NCBI GenBank assembly: GCA_025766275.1
Contig: JAFKAC010000064.1
Location: forward strand, 278,882 to 342,881
Direction of reading: 5' to 3'
From: Lactarius indigo
Lineage: Eukaryota; Basidiomycota; Agaricomycetes; Russulales; Russulaceae
DNA length: 64,000 nt
In this document: positions 21,410 through 34,363 of the stretch, one piece after another
Position numbering within the stretch: the first letter of the stretch is position 1
Layout: each line of letters opens with the position of its first letter
Translations under genes and position numbers: made by a program
Notes under the pieces: model-generated
What the model was told of the DNA's origin: nothing
What the model saw: the letters and a program-made list of their open reading frames with translations, nothing else
Database searches by the model: none

Positions 21410-23560
21410 ATGTCCATCTCCCTCGTCACAGCGATCGACTGCCTCGCCCTCTCTGTATTTCTCTATATCCTTCTCGCCTTTCGTGACCACAAAAGGCGAG
21501 GAGGTTTCCCATATCCTCCCGGCCCTCCATCTTGGCCTGTCATCGGCAACTTGCTGGATGTCCCAAAGCTCTCTCCTTGGTTAGGTTATGCTGATATGTC
21601 TAAGAAATATGGTAGGCTTGACCTCTCACTGTGTTTCTTCTCTGAATTGTTTATTAGGCGATGTCGTGTTCATTCGAGTCTTTGGCCAAGTAGTCGTCGT
21701 CCTGTGCTCGGTGACAGCCATCAAGGACTTGCTTGAAAGGCGTGGAGAGCTGTACGCGGATCGGACACCGTGGACAATCTTTGAGATGTTCGCTTGATAT
21801 TTGTCCTTCCTCCCTCGTAGGCGCTGATTCCACCAATGTCCTAGGATGGAAGTGGATTGGTTGTTTCTCTTAGCTAGAATGGGAAACGGTTGGCGCCAAG
21901 GCAGGAGGTTATTAGATCGTAGCCTCCGCCCTGGTGCGACAGCCTTACATCGACAAATGATCGAGGAAAAGACACGTGTATTTCTTGGCCAATTACTTGC
22001 CACCCCGAATGGCTTCCGCGAACACATAGATCTGTTAGTCCTGCTGCCACACTTTCCTAATAAATGTTGACCCACATTGTAGTCTTCAAGGAAATCTTAT
22101 TATGCGCCTCACATATGGGTGTGACTTGAAGGAGAACGACGACATATTGATACCGCCAAGGAGGACTGGCAAAATTATGTCTCAGTTCGCTTTACCCGGA
22201 GCAGCATTAGTAAACCATCTCCCGTTTCGTGCGGTTCCTTCATCCCCTGCTGTCATTTGAGTGCCTCATGGTTATATACAGTCCGGCGCCTCCCTTCGTG
22301 GGTCCCTTGGTTCAGGTACGAGCCACTGGCGAGTGAATGTCGGGAGCTGGCACAGAGGATGAGGAACGAACCTATCAACTTCGTGAAGAATTTCATGGTA
22401 TGAATTGATTAACACTCTGGAAATTCACTTCTGCTGATGGATCACCAGCGCGACGGCACTGCAGTACCATCTCTGGCGACTGAGTACGTCCAAGAGGCAG
22501 ACCGTCTGAGGGGTCTAGAACGCCAACAGATGGTGAAAACTATCGAAGAAGTCCTAGGGACCTTGTTACAAGGTAGCCAGCTACATACGTTCTCTACAAA
22601 TGCACGTAGCGCTTACACCGACCATCAGCCGGTTCAGACACGGCATGTATTCTCCCTGTTCCTGTGACTTGCTTGGCTGATGCGCGATGTTCAGACCGTT
22701 TCTTCAATATCTTCGCTCTTCCTCGCGATTGTTCTTTATCCAGAGGTCCAAAAGCGAGCACAGGCAGAACTTGACTCTGTCATCTCAAGAGATAGGCTGC
22801 CAACATACGAAGACAAGCCACGTCTTCCATACATAGAAGCAATAAGCAGAGAGTTAATAAGGTGGCGTATGGTGACGCCACTGGGTGAGGGTTCCTTACT
22901 CTCGTCAATAAGGACGTGTACTAACACCTGATTGGAGGTGTTCCCCACTCGCCAACTGATGACAACTTCTATAAAGGCTACTTTATTCCAAAAGGTCTGT
23001 GAGCATCCTTCAATGTTGGCTGAAGTAATAATAAGGCCTTCGTTCTGTAGGTGCTGTGGTCATAGCTAATGCATGGTGCGCGACAATCATATGACACAAT
23101 TTCCCTCCAGAGGGTTCTGAGATGGGTCGATAGGGCTGTCCTGCATGACCCGGAGCTATATCCAGATCCAGAGGCATTCAAGCCCGATCGCTTCCTCGAT
23201 GAGGATGGAACCTTCCGCGATGATCCAACGATCTCGCTGGCGTTTGGTGCAGGCAGGCGAATATGTCCGGGGCGCCACTTCGTCGACGCGACGCTCTTCA
23301 TCGTGACGGCGTCTGTGCTATCTGTGTTCAACGTGACGAGGGCCAAGGACAAGAATGGGAACGTGATTCCGGCCGCAGTACAGCCCCTTGAATCAGTCCT
23401 ACCTGATATAAGCGTGTGAGTAAACCTATGACACGAGCTTGGTCGGTTTGTAGCTGATCTGATGAACTCCCTTGAAAGGTTTCCGTCAAAATTTGAGTGT
23501 TCTATTACGCCCAGAGATAAACTCGCGGAGGACTTGATAAGGGCGAGTGCCTTGGCTTGA
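21410..23560 (+). CDS. cytochrome P450 monooxygenase, probably damaged at the I-helix
   Basis: A membrane-anchored class II fungal P450, substrate unknown. Exons: 21410-21611, 21658-21787, 21845-22033, 22083-22228, 22282-22397, 22449-22572, 22695-22884, 22938-22994, 23051-23075, 23134-23415 and 23479-23560, about 515 aa. Visible features: N-terminal hydrophobic anchor; hinge PPGPPSWPVIG; C-helix-like WRQGRRLL; K-helix ELIR; FKPDRFL; heme-binding FGAGRRICPG with the ligand cysteine. Phases agree at every junction except 22572/22695. There the conserved (A/G)GxDT oxygen-binding motif should lie, but no GT-AG solution restores it; a trace gctgatgcg remains without an acceptor. It could be a pseudogene, or it could use a non-canonical mini-exon. 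It lies inside the DUF6534 array on the same strand. Confidence 0.8.
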
Positions 23561-25223
23561 ATATCGCCCGTGCTACGCACACCCGGCAGGCGTCTGTTCT
23601 ATCACCCTTTCCCCACACTGTTGAACCTATGTTTTGATAAATTAAAGGGCTGCTGCATCAAGCATTCTAGCAAAGACGGCAGGCCGAGCAGAGTCTCTCT
23701 TTATGTCTATAACAAATGTACTCGATTAGTCTTAGTTTCCTCCGGCAATGTACAGTATGTCGAGAACGAAGGCGCCTTCCAAGAGAAGGACACCGGTCCA
23801 TTCATTGGATTCGGCCATAACCGTGATCTCTACCGAGCTACCAACACCTTCTCCATCAACAGCTAGGAAAGAGGCTCCCACAGCTCATAAACGCTTGTAT
23901 TCGCTTGTATTCTCGAACGGCTCAACGACTTGCGGTTCGAATGGCTATTATGATAAGGCTGATCCGTGGCCGGGTTTCGGACACTCGTGAAGTAGGTTTC
24001 GTACAGTAGTACCTAGGACCCTAGGTTGAGAAAAATTCTTTGGCTTCACTTCTCGCCGTTGGGCACGATTGTACACGTGCCGCGTGTGGTCCAGTCGCGC
24101 TTTTTTTTTAGCCACTCAGTTCCGTTCTACAGTAAGCAAGATTCTGAGCGCTAATGAGCAAGTACGGCACCCGGTAGCCTCATGTAGAGCTCCACTGCTT
24201 TTCCAGTATCGTTGGTAGAGGACGTTTCCATTGCTCGTGACTCTCGTTTGTCCGGAGATTGATCAGGGATGTCGTCAAGTGAGCCAGGTCGGTATGATCG
24301 TACACAGTCACCGCTGCGCGTCTGGTGGTACTACCCTGTAGTGGTCTTCGACGATTCACTTCACACAGGGGTGGGAATTGGTGGGGTTCTTAACGTTCCG
24401 AGAGCGTGATGAACACGGGCAGCGAGGAGTACACTGCCCTCCGTATCTGCCATGCGTCATCTTAGTTGGGGATCAAGTTGGAGTATCAGTACACTTGATC
24501 CCACCGCACCTATAGCTTCCGGCCTATAGCTTCCGGCCTATAGCTTCCGGGAACAAGAAATTTTTGAAAATAGGAAACTACGAGGAGAGTCAAGAGACTA
24601 AATGATGACGAAGATGCTGTTGATGATCAATCGATCAAGTCACGGTGTGTTCGAGGTTTAGGACGGTGTCAAGAATGTGACACGTAATCAAAGCATCATG
24701 CCAGTATACTCCACAGCATGCTCCAACTTGAATGATAGTCAGGGCATGGGGTTGTCTGGGTCTACCCGGCCGTTCCATCGTGCTTCTCAAAATCCTCCCA
24801 CTCTGTTCATACAGGATTCTCCATCGATGGGTGTACAGAGGGCCGCGTGCAAACCGTAACCAGTAGTACGTTCCGTGTATTCACTTCTCTCCGTTTTGCG
24901 CTCATTTGAAGCAGTTATTATACTTGTGGTGTCGTGTGCATCATTCTTGATGCCTGATGAGAGCTTGTCACCTGTTGCAAGGATGGCGATGTTTCTCTAT
25001 GGCGCTGCTTGCACAGCCTTTGATTTCCAGGAACTTGAAGTTGAAGAAGTTTCATGCTTCTAGTCCGCACCTGTCTCATGCTGGTGACCTCGGATGGATG
25101 ATTGGCATGGAGATAAGATAGGGGCAGTGACGGAGGTTTCGTCGTCTTTTTGACCCATCGGTTACGTCGGCATGATGGTCTCATTCGTGCTCACTTTCGC
25201 ACCCACGAGCCAGTTCTTCGGAC
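23561..25223. other. spacer between the P450 gene and unit B
   Basis: No gene recognised. It contains the 3 x 14-bp repeat at 24509-24550. About 24960-25190 resembles the upstream regions of other DUF6534 units (ggatggcgatgtttctctatggc). Confidence 0.5.
24509..24550. repeat. tandem repeat, 3 x CCTATAGCTTCCGG
   Basis: Three exact 14-bp units in a row. Confidence 0.9.
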
Positions 25224-25229
25224 TATAAA
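25224..25229 (+). promoter_or_regulatory. TATA box of unit B
   Basis: TATAAA, 84 bp before the ATG, followed by the array-conserved sequence gcccgccttgtggtcc. Confidence 0.65.
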
Positions 25230-25307
25230 GCCCGCCTTGTGGTCCGTGACCTCACAGTATCTACTCCGTGACAATATCCCCTCAGGCTATCCGAGCCCTT
25301 GATTTGA

Positions 25308-26882
25308 ATGGCCGAGAACTCTGAATCACCAATCGTCTCCCCGGACGTCACCAATTTGTATGTTTGGGCACGCTACAGTGATGGTTTCCCTCATAACGCC
25401 CTGATCTTTCGCAGAGCTGCCCCTCTCGTGCGCTCGGGCTTGACTTCGTCCTGTTGTCCACGCAGCTGATGTCCCCATTACTGTATGCAGCTCTTCGGCC
25501 CACTATTGAATTGGACGCTGTATGGCGCGCTCTGCGTCCAGATTTGTAGGAAACTAGTCTCTCGGAAGTTTACTGGCGACTTATTCCACTCACCAACTTT
25601 CAGACGTATATAGTTACAATTTTCCGAACGACAAACGATACGTCAAATTCCTAGGTCGGTCTCGACGTTACTCGGAAGCTTTATGTTGTCGAGGCGAACT
25701 TTGAGCAGCTTATTTCGTCTTCCTGTTGGAGACCGCTCAAACTGCACTGACTGGGGTCGATGTCTACTATTGGTTTATTGCTGGATTTGGAGACATGGAA
25801 CGCCTCGGACATTCTCATTTTGCCCCTATAGACGTTCCCATCATGACCGCAGTGACTTCGCTCATCGTCCAAGGCTACTTCTGTTATCGTATCTGGACAC
25901 TGAACAGGTGGTCATCGTGGATCTGCTGGATCATCGCCGTTGTATGTATTCCTTACCCTCCCTGTAATCGTGGCTCCTAATGTTTTACTGAATAAAGTGT
26001 TCGCTCACTCAATCAATCGGGGCGATGTGGTCGGGCATCGCGGTCAGTACACACTCTACCGAAACGACCCGTTTTATCTCACGGCTTCTAGTCACTCATT
26101 ACTGGCGAGTTTGCGGTTTCCAAGACAGCTCTCTATGTACGCACACGCTGCGATCTAAGCTGGCACCCGCCTGATACCTTGTCGCATTAGTTATGGTCAA
26201 TACCGAGTTCCCTGGCAGACATTCTGATAGCGGTGGCAATGACTTCGCTGGTACGGGCTCACCTCACCGGACTCTACACATTGACCGAGATCCTTTTGCG
26301 CAGCTAAGAAGGGCGGGTAGCAACTTCTCTAGCTTCGTATTAATTCGTGTGGTACGACTTACCATCGAGACAAACGCACTTACTGGTATCTATTTCTCGA
26401 AACCCAAGACAGGTGTGCGTCTAACCTCTTCTTTAGCCAGCTTGGCCATCTCATCCCTTGTACTGTATGCCGCCTTTCCCGTGAGTCTAACCGTGATATA
26501 CCCATTTTTCTGACCTGATCACCTAGCTCACAGGATAAGATATATTACGCATACACGTACGTTCTCTGGTCGCTCTGCACATTTCTGGCTAATGCGGACC
26601 AAAGAACTGAGATTATCGGGAAAGTGTGAGTGACACATTATCACTTGCACGTCGGGCGAGCCAATACGTATCAGGTACTCCAACACGCTCCTAGTGAGCC
26701 TGAACAATCGCATCTACTTCCGTGAACACGAGTTACCCGGCCATGGGGATTGCGCTTACCTCACGGTCTCTGACCGGGTTCGCGCTGCTGTTCCGACACC
26801 ACCCTTTTTTGCCGTACATGAGCCGCGGCTGCAAGAATCAAAGGGTGACATTTCCTTGTTCAACACCATTTCCCATTGCTGA
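25308..26882 (+). CDS. DUF6534 membrane protein, unit B (302 aa)
   Basis: A fungal multi-span membrane protein family of unknown function, common in Agaricomycetes. Exons: 25308-25357, 25415-25427, 25491-25545, 25604-25654, 25709-25941, 25998-26042, 26092-26115, 26191-26250, 26304-26385, 26437-26480, 26534-26556, 26605-26625 and 26675-26882. They sum to 909 nt with every phase closing, all GT-AG. Hydrophobic stretches include LLFGPLLNWTLYGALCVQI, the long exon 5 (ETAQTALTG, YYWFIAGFGD, GYFCYRIW) and LADILIAVAM. The family-typical YSNTL-VSLNNRIYFRE begins the cytosolic tail. Exon 2 is a 13-nt micro-exon. It is one of four apparently intact copies. Confidence 0.85.
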
Positions 26883-28938
26883 CTCATTACCTAGTATGCA
26901 GTTTCCTGTGACAGTTCCTACCCGATCCCAATGTTTCTAACGGACTCGGTTTCGCTGTCCAGCCACACCCTAAGCAATGTCATTCGCTTCCCAGAGACCC
27001 CGAATGGGCGGTAGGCACGTTGTCTAACTGCCAAAAATGACGAAGGAGATGGCTGTATTGACTCGGACCAATGCTTATGCTTCAGTTATTGTTACATTTG
27101 ATGTTCGCTGCATGGACAGCAGAGATCAGTCGGGGCCTTGTGTCGCGCTGACTGCATAGTAGATCGTCACATTTGACACAGTGGGCATTATTATAAACTT
27201 TGACGGTTCTGCCTGGGCCGAGAACGGTCCCGTGTCTTTGGGGTTTTCGCAAGAGTTTTCATCTTCGTGTTCATGAGAGCGGAAGCTGTGCACGCGTCAT
27301 GATCAGGCCCTTGACCTCCGGCTTCTCCCGTAACCAACATGGTCGCTATTGTGGGCTATTCCCCTAGTACCATTTATCGGCGTATGCGTGTGCTTCCTGG
27401 ATGACCGATGGTACCACGGTCCGTGAAGGTCAAAGTCAAAGTTGGGAGAAATACCCCAATACGATGGTGGAGACTTGAAGCTTCGAAAGCTTAGGCCACC
27501 CTGTAGGAGCGCGAGAATGCGCGACTCAGCCGTTTGGGAGAAAGGGTTGATGTTGTTCTACGTGAACTGTGAAGTATTCGTGAAGGGGAAAATTGATTTT
27601 CGTTAAGTAAAAACCGGCGAGTCCGCGGTCAAGTCCGCGGTCGAACAACTGAGCTCGACAACGTTCTTATGTTGCCGGTCCAGCCGGTCCGATACTTACG
27701 CAGTCCTCCAACACATCCACCGGAACCCTCCCTGACGCTAGCCCGAGACCGGTGTCACAGTGCTTAAGCTTCCTGCAAGCCCTTGGATTCCGTATCGTTT
27801 CGTCGCAGTGCCTACTCTCTTAGCTACAACACCCTACGACTAATCTAACTGGCATCTTGATACTCTACGGCGAGTTGTATGGTCGACCGAGGGGAGTTGG
27901 TGACCCTCCTGCAAGCAATTCGTGGATAGGTTGTATAAAGCTCAATCTGGTCTCTGAGAAATGGTGCATCCGGATATCCCACCAAATTCGGAACGCGAAG
28001 GAACAAAACGAAGGGGAATCACTTCCTTGCTCTCCGTTTCAAGTTTGGCACAGGAGGGAAGGGGACCAGTGCATGATGCAGAGAAGTGTACCAGCTCTTG
28101 TGCGCAGTAATAGGAAGTGGCGAGAAAACAACTAAGCTGGCAGACTGAATAGAGAACGCGGTGACGCACGAAGTGCTTCTCAACCGGGAATGAAGGATTT
28201 TCGTTTCCGAGGCCAAGTCGCGACGGACGGGTGGGACGCTCTCAGAGCGAGCTGATGAAGGTCGGAAAACATGGAGTCTCATCATTGATCCTGGCAATTA
28301 CTAGGCGTAGCGGGCGGGCGAAATAAAAGTGTTCTGGTTCTTTGAACCAGTCGAGGGCTTAAGAGGAACGCTTAGAGGAACGAGCATGTGCCGCCGCCTC
28401 GTCCGGTATAACTTACAACCGCTCCTTCGTCGCTCCGGCAGAGGCCGGCCATATATGGCTTGTTCGCACCACGGCAAGATCGGTTATCACCATTCCGCGG
28501 GTCACTAGTCACTTCTCTCGATTACTCCGGACTTTATCGTAAAGCGAACCGTACTCCATCACTGATAAGCGCAATGCTGTCGTGAAGGAGACGAATTTTC
28601 TTTGCGGCGCAAGCAGAAAGTAATGCCCAAATGCCGTATGCATAGATTTCGATTTTCGGGAACAAAACATCCCGCGGGTCCACAGCGCGTAAATCCCAGT
28701 CTAAATAATCGCGAATACGACTTGGAGCGCGTGCTATTCGTAGTTCGCACCAGATTCGACACATCCAACACATTGTTAGTGGGAGGTTCTTCCTGAACCA
28801 CGCACTTCTGGTTTATAGCCACGGACGGAAGTGATTGGAACGACAGTAATTCTTCCGCCTGATGTGACAGTTTGTTCTTATCATGTTCGATGGATCCGAC
28901 CACGCGGGTGTCTGAATCTCGTCACCACTCACAAGTTT
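26883..28938. other. spacer between units B and C
   Basis: No gene recognised. The first about 130 bases match the flank downstream of other units. It holds the minus-strand LTR-like fragment at 27490-27610. Confidence 0.5.
27490..27610 (-). repeat. LTR-like fragment, inverted relative of 14815-14985
   Basis: The reverse complement reads ctttctcccaaacggctgag, then cgcgctcctacag, closely matching the end of the repeat at 14939-14985. Confidence 0.5.
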
Positions 28939-28944
28939 TATAAA
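28939..28944 (+). promoter_or_regulatory. TATA box of unit C
   Basis: TATAAA, 79 bp before the ATG, followed by gccctctttgtgg as in sister units. Confidence 0.65.
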
Positions 28945-29017
28945 GCCCTCTTTGTGGACAACAAACTTGCTGTCCCCACTGTTCACATTCTGCTTCTCGA
29001 CATATACTGCGACACGA

Positions 29018-30692
29018 ATGACCGAGTCCTCTTGGTCACCAACTGCTTCCCCGGACGTCATGAGACTGTAAGTTCAGTAAACCTACGCCAAGAGTTTCCC
29101 TCATTGTCACACGACCTTTCGCAGAGCTGGCCCTCTTGTATGTTTGGCCTCAATTTATTATCAACACAACTGATAATCCCAACTATGTATGCAGCTGTTT
29201 GGTCCTCTATTCAACTGGGCTCTGTACGGTGTTCTCTGTGTCCAGATTTGTATGAGACCTTGCCCTTAAAAGCTCAGCTTATTTCACTCACACACGCTCA
29301 GATGTATACAGCTATAATTTTCCAAGAGACAGAGGATCCATAAAATTTCTAGGTTGGTCTTCGACATTACTTGGAAGCTCTGTGACTTCAAGGCGAACCT
29401 CGAGCAGCTTATTTCATTTTCCTGCTGGAGACCGCTCAAACTGCACTGACTGGGGCCGATGTCTACTATTGGTTTGTTGCTGGATTTGGCGACATGGAAC
29501 ACCTCGGGAATTCCCATTTCGCCCCCATAGATATTCCAGTCATTGCTGGAGTCGTTTCGTTCGTCGTTCAAGGGTACTTCTGTTATCGAATTTGGACACT
29601 GAACGACCGGTCGTCGTGGATCTGTTGGATTATCGCTGTCGTATGTACACCCGGCTGTCCCCAAATTCTTCGATCTTACGTTTTTCTAAACAGGCTGCGG
29701 TGACTCAATTATTCGCGGCAACATGGGCGAGTGCCCAAGTTAGTACCATACTTTCGCCGAATCGTCTTTCTCACACAGCGTTTCAGTCCCTCACGGCTGG
29801 AGGGAAGTTTGTGGTTACCAAGGGGGCACTATACGTGCGCACTCTCGTTCAGGTTCAATTGACTATACAAGCTGATACCTTATTTTGTAAGTTATGGTCG
29901 ATATCGAGTGCCTTGGCGGATATTCTGATCGCGGTGGCATTGGCGCTTCTGGTACGGCATCGTACCATCTGGTCTTTTACTACATCTATTGAAGTCATTT
30001 TGCACAGCTGAGAAAGGCGAGTGACAACCTCTCGAGCTTCGTGTTGATTCGCGTGGTTCGGCTTACCATCGAGACAAACGCGCTTACCGGTACATCTGCC
30101 TCAGGAAACACCACACAGACGTGCATCTGACTTCTTGTTTAGCTGCCTTGGCTATCATGTCACTCGTGCTCTATGTTGTCTTTCCCGTAAGCAAGACCGA
30201 AATGTGCTACTATCATCTTCTGACCCGGTCGCTTCATTCACAGGATAAGCTATATTACGCATACACGTACGTTCCCTCGGTCCATCACTCTACACATTTC
30301 CAGCTAATATCAACAAAAGGACCGAGACCATTGGGAAAGTGTGAGCGATACATTACACACCACGCACGAGCCAAAACGCTGACACATGTCCCAGGTACTC
30401 CAACACGCTCTTAGCGAGCCTCAACAACCGCATCTACTTCCGTGAACATAAACCACCCGGACAAGGCGATAGCGCTTACCTCACGGTCTCCGACCGGGTT
30501 AACACCAGCGATCTATCACCTCTCTGCTTCGAAGCACCTGAACCGCAACCGCGAACACCAACAGGTGGTAATTTCCAGGTCTACACCCTTGCCCAGACGG
30601 TGGATCCAGATATGGGCGAAGGCGACGACACCAGCCTTCCCCGATCTCCGGTGAGTAGAATTTCCCGTCACAGCTGCTATCACCGACGCTGA
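29018..30692 (+). CDS. DUF6534 membrane protein, unit C (333 aa)
   Basis: Same 13-exon plan as unit B. Exon 1 is 29018-29067, the micro-exon 29125-29137, exon 5 29408-29640, exon 7 29787-29813 (27 nt instead of 24), and the last exon 30395-30692. The exon lengths sum to 1002 nt and all phases close. It keeps LFGPLFNWALYGVLCVQI, ETAQTALTGADVYYWF, GYFCYRIW, LADILIAVA and SLNNRIYFREH. The tail after the membrane region is longer than in B and Pro/Ser-rich. Only non-critical substitutions are seen, so I call it intact. Confidence 0.85.
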
Positions 30693-32633
30693 AAGGAGCG
30701 GTTTACTATCCAGTCCAGCTCTATGAGTTTTCATCCACTTCCTGACGACCCCGCATCTATGGATGAGATGTCGCCCCTTACTCACAGCCGACAGGACGAG
30801 GGCTACGTATAACGATGAAAGTGGGTGATTCCATTGCAACGGAGGTGGAGCCTGCCCCTGGGTTACTACTACTTTTTTTGATGTGACTTCCCACTGGCGA
30901 GTCGGGCTATGTGCTACGCTGATACGTGAACCGTCGCATTGGGCACTTCACACTTCACTGTAGTCATTCTTAGTTCAGCATAGATCACTAACATCCCATG
31001 TCCCCAAAGTGATCGTCGTCATGTTAATGTAATAGGTAGTTACGCATACCTCGTGATAAGGGTCTTGACCTTCGACATCCCCTCGTCGCAGAACTAGCAT
31101 GGCTGATCTCAGTTGTGCGTGATACTCCTTCTATTCGCCGTGTACGAGGCTCTTTCTTGAACTTGAATGGAACGAAATAGTTTGAACACTGTATGTACAT
31201 ATCGCCGCCCCTCACCCGGTCGGCCATATAGAAAACGTGTTATACTTGAGGATGTCGTGGTCTCCCCAACTCGGATATTTTCTCCATGATGCCAGTGGAC
31301 GTGTTGTGATAGTGGTGTAAGGTAGCTCGATCTCGATGAAAGTATGTGCATAGAAAGAGTGAGCGAATGGGGTACTCGTGGAACGTGTGGAGGTCGGTAT
31401 CAACCTAAGGATGAGGTCTGGTATGCTAGTAGACTGTACAGCGAGTGGCGAGCCATTCTGGGTCTCAACTATCCGCGCGGGTGTGCGCAGGCATTGAAAC
31501 GTAGTAGGGTAGCTAATCATCCAAACTGAACGGGTCGTCGAAAAGATGACCAAGGACCAAGATTCAAAGTCAACATGTGTGACCGTCTCGAGAGCAGCTG
31601 TAGGAGGCAGGATACCTAAGCCCAAAGTAGCGCGAGCAGCGGAAGTGGCGACAACTTGAATAGGTCCACAAAAAGGAGTGCCGCTGCGCCGCCAGGAGCT
31701 GTGAAGATTGGTGGATCCGTGGATGAGGCAGAGGTCCAAGGGTATTGTATGACCGTACTGGTACTAATATAAATTGATGATCAACCCCCAACCCCCCTCG
31801 GTGTTCGTGTATCACGAAATGGATGATCACGAAATGGATGCCTGACGACCACATATCAAATGCTGAGGCTGTGACCTGGTGATATTCGATATTATAGGGG
31901 AAATGAAGAATGATCAATACACTTGGCATGTTCTATGATCTTTACCGCATACTGTAGGGATGTCGCCTGGCCCATGATGCATGATAAATGATCCAAGTAA
32001 TGATCAGCACCGCCACACTTCCATCATCTTCAAGTTGACCGCCATCGCGACTCGTGGGAATCAGTGGCGCTTGCCTAGGCCGACGTACCTCTCGAAGTCC
32101 CAACTCCCCTTCACTCGGTTCATATGATACATTGACGGGATATACACAAATCGAATGTGTACATGGATCATTTAAATGTGGCGCAGTAATCACTGATCAG
32201 GGCCACGTTCTCTCTTTGTGCTGACCCACATGCCAGTGAAGCCTTCCATCAAACTGATTCAAACACCTGCCAGAGTCAGCAGTACATTCCACGGCGTATT
32301 CCCTACTCTCGGCAGTCCAGTTGTCGAACTTACGGATCATGCCCTATCATTCGTGTGCAGGGCGCTGTCAAGGTGGCCATGTCTTGGGCCATGTTTCTTT
32401 ATGGCATAGCAAGGCAGTGGGGGCTGCCGCTTGCGGTCACATGGTCTTATGACCATGACAGAGAAGCCACACGCCTCCACATTAACTCACATCCGGGCCT
32501 AGTCACCGAGTCGTCTGATGGAAGCGAACGTGATTGGTACGGGAGCAATGTCTGCGCCAGTGATAGAGGTTTTCCATGATGTCGAGGCCACATTGGCGTC
32601 TTGACCTTGTACTCACCACACGAGAAATCAGAT
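30693..32633. other. spacer between units C and D
   Basis: Non-coding. It includes a 15-bp tandem pair (atcacgaaatggatg, 31813-31842) and an upstream block shared with other units (about 32360-32400). ORFs on the minus strand at about 31212-31739 show no family signature. Confidence 0.5.
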
Positions 32634-32639
32634 TATAAG
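32634..32639 (+). promoter_or_regulatory. TATA box of unit D
   Basis: TATAAG, 97 bp before the ATG, a variant of the array consensus TATAAA. Confidence 0.55.
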
Positions 32640-32730
32640 GCCCTCCTTATGATGGTTCGCGGCGAACGCGCTGTCCCACTACCTCGTCACGCTAATCTCC
32701 ATCCCCCTCTCGACATATACCACAGCGGCA

Positions 32731-34363
32731 ATGGCCGAGTCCTCTGAGTCACCAACCGCTTTCCCGGGCCTCGTCAAACTGTAAGTTCGACGATATTGCA
32801 GTAGATGTCTTCTTCATAATCCATTGATCTCTTCACAGGGCTTCCCCTCTTGTGCGTTTGGCCTCGTTCTGTTGTCCACGCAACTGATCTCATCCAATTC
32901 CTGCAGATCTTCGGCCCTCTATTCAACTGGGCACTCTACGGCGTTCTCTGTGTTCAGATTTGTACGAGACCTGTCCCTTGAAATCTCGGTTTATCCCACT
33001 CACACAATTTCAGACGTATATAGCTACAATTTCCCAACAGACGAACGATCCATAAAATTTCTAGGTTGGTCTTCGAAATTCCTCGGAAACCTTGTGAAGT
33101 TAACTTGACGGTGAACTTTGAGCAGCTTATTTCATCTTCCTGCTGGAAACCGCTCAAACTGCGTTGACTGGGGCCGATGTCTACTATTGGTTTGTTGCCG
33201 AATTTGGCAATGTGCAACACCTCGAGAAATCCCATTTCGCCCCTATAGACATTCCCATCATTACCGCAGTTATTTCGTTCATCGTTCAGATATATTTCTG
33301 TTATCGAATTTGGGTATTGAGCAGACGGTCGTCGTGGATCTGTTGGATTATCGCTGTCGTATGTATTCCTGACTATCCTTGCATTCTTCGAGCTTCTGAC
33401 CTCTTCCTGAACACAGGCTGCGGTGACTCAATCAGCCGCAGCGACGTGGGCGAGCGCCCAAGTCAGTAATATACACACTTTCGCCGAATCGTTTTGCTGA
33501 CATAGCATTTAGTCACTAGCACTTGGGGGGAAGTATATGGTCACCAAGACAGCAGTATACGTACGCGCACTCCTTCGGTCAAATTTTCCATACCACCTGA
33601 TGCTTTGTCTTGTTCTTGTTAGTTATGGTCGATACCCAGTGCCTTGGCGGACATTCTGATCGCTGTGGCAATGACGCTTCTGGTATGACATCGCATTATT
33701 GAGTCCCTTACCGAGCCATTCAAGATCCTTTCGGATAGCTAAAAACGACTCATAATAACTTCTCGAGCTTTGTGTTAATTCGTGTGGTACGGCTTACCAT
33801 TGAGACAAACGCCCTTACTGGTATGCGACTTTCGGAACGCCCCACGCAGACATGCACTTAACTTGTTTAGCCGCCTTGGCCATTACGTCGCTCATACTTT
33901 ATGCTGCTTTTCCTGTAAGTTTGACAGTGATACCCTACGTTCCGTCTTCTGACCTGATCACCGCATTCACAGAATGAGCTATATTATATGTACATGTACG
34001 TTCTCTTGATTCGCCTCTGCACACTTTTCTGGCTAATATGGTAACAGAACTGAGATTATCGGCAAAGTGTGAGCGACACTTCACACATCGCGCGCGAGCC
34101 CAACACGCTGACGACTTCTCAGGTACTCCAACACGCTCTTAGTGAGCCTCAACAATCGCATCTACTTCCGTGACCGGCAATCACCCGGACATGGCAATGA
34201 CGCCGTCCTCCCAGTTTCCAAGAGGCTTCACACTATGTCGCCAGGTTCTACCGTACCTGAGCCGCAGCCTCGGGCATCAATGGGTGTTATTTTACCGCTT
34301 TATTCCATTTACCGGCCTGGGGACCTAGGTAGTAGTATAGGCAACGACATCAACACCAGCTAG
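32731..34363 (+). CDS. DUF6534 membrane protein, unit D (314 aa)
   Basis: Thirteen exons as in unit B: exon 1 32731-32780, a micro-exon GGCTTCCCCTCTT preceded by CACAG, exon 5 33126-33358 (233 nt), exon 7 33523-33549, last exon 34123-34363. The sum is 945 nt and phases close. It carries the FGPLFNWALYGVLCVQI, ETAQTALTG, YFCYRIWVLSRRSSWICW and LADILIAVAMTLL segments and SLNNRIYFRDR. The tail is shorter than in C. I see no lesion. Confidence 0.85.

Noticed and set aside
24509..24550. Short tandem repeat considered as a CRISPR-like array
   Set aside because: Units are contiguous with no spacers, and the DNA is eukaryotic nuclear.
31212..31739. Minus-strand ORF of 175 aa in the C-D spacer
   Set aside because: No domain signature, Ser/Thr/His-rich composition, no intron structure, and it lies within array spacer.
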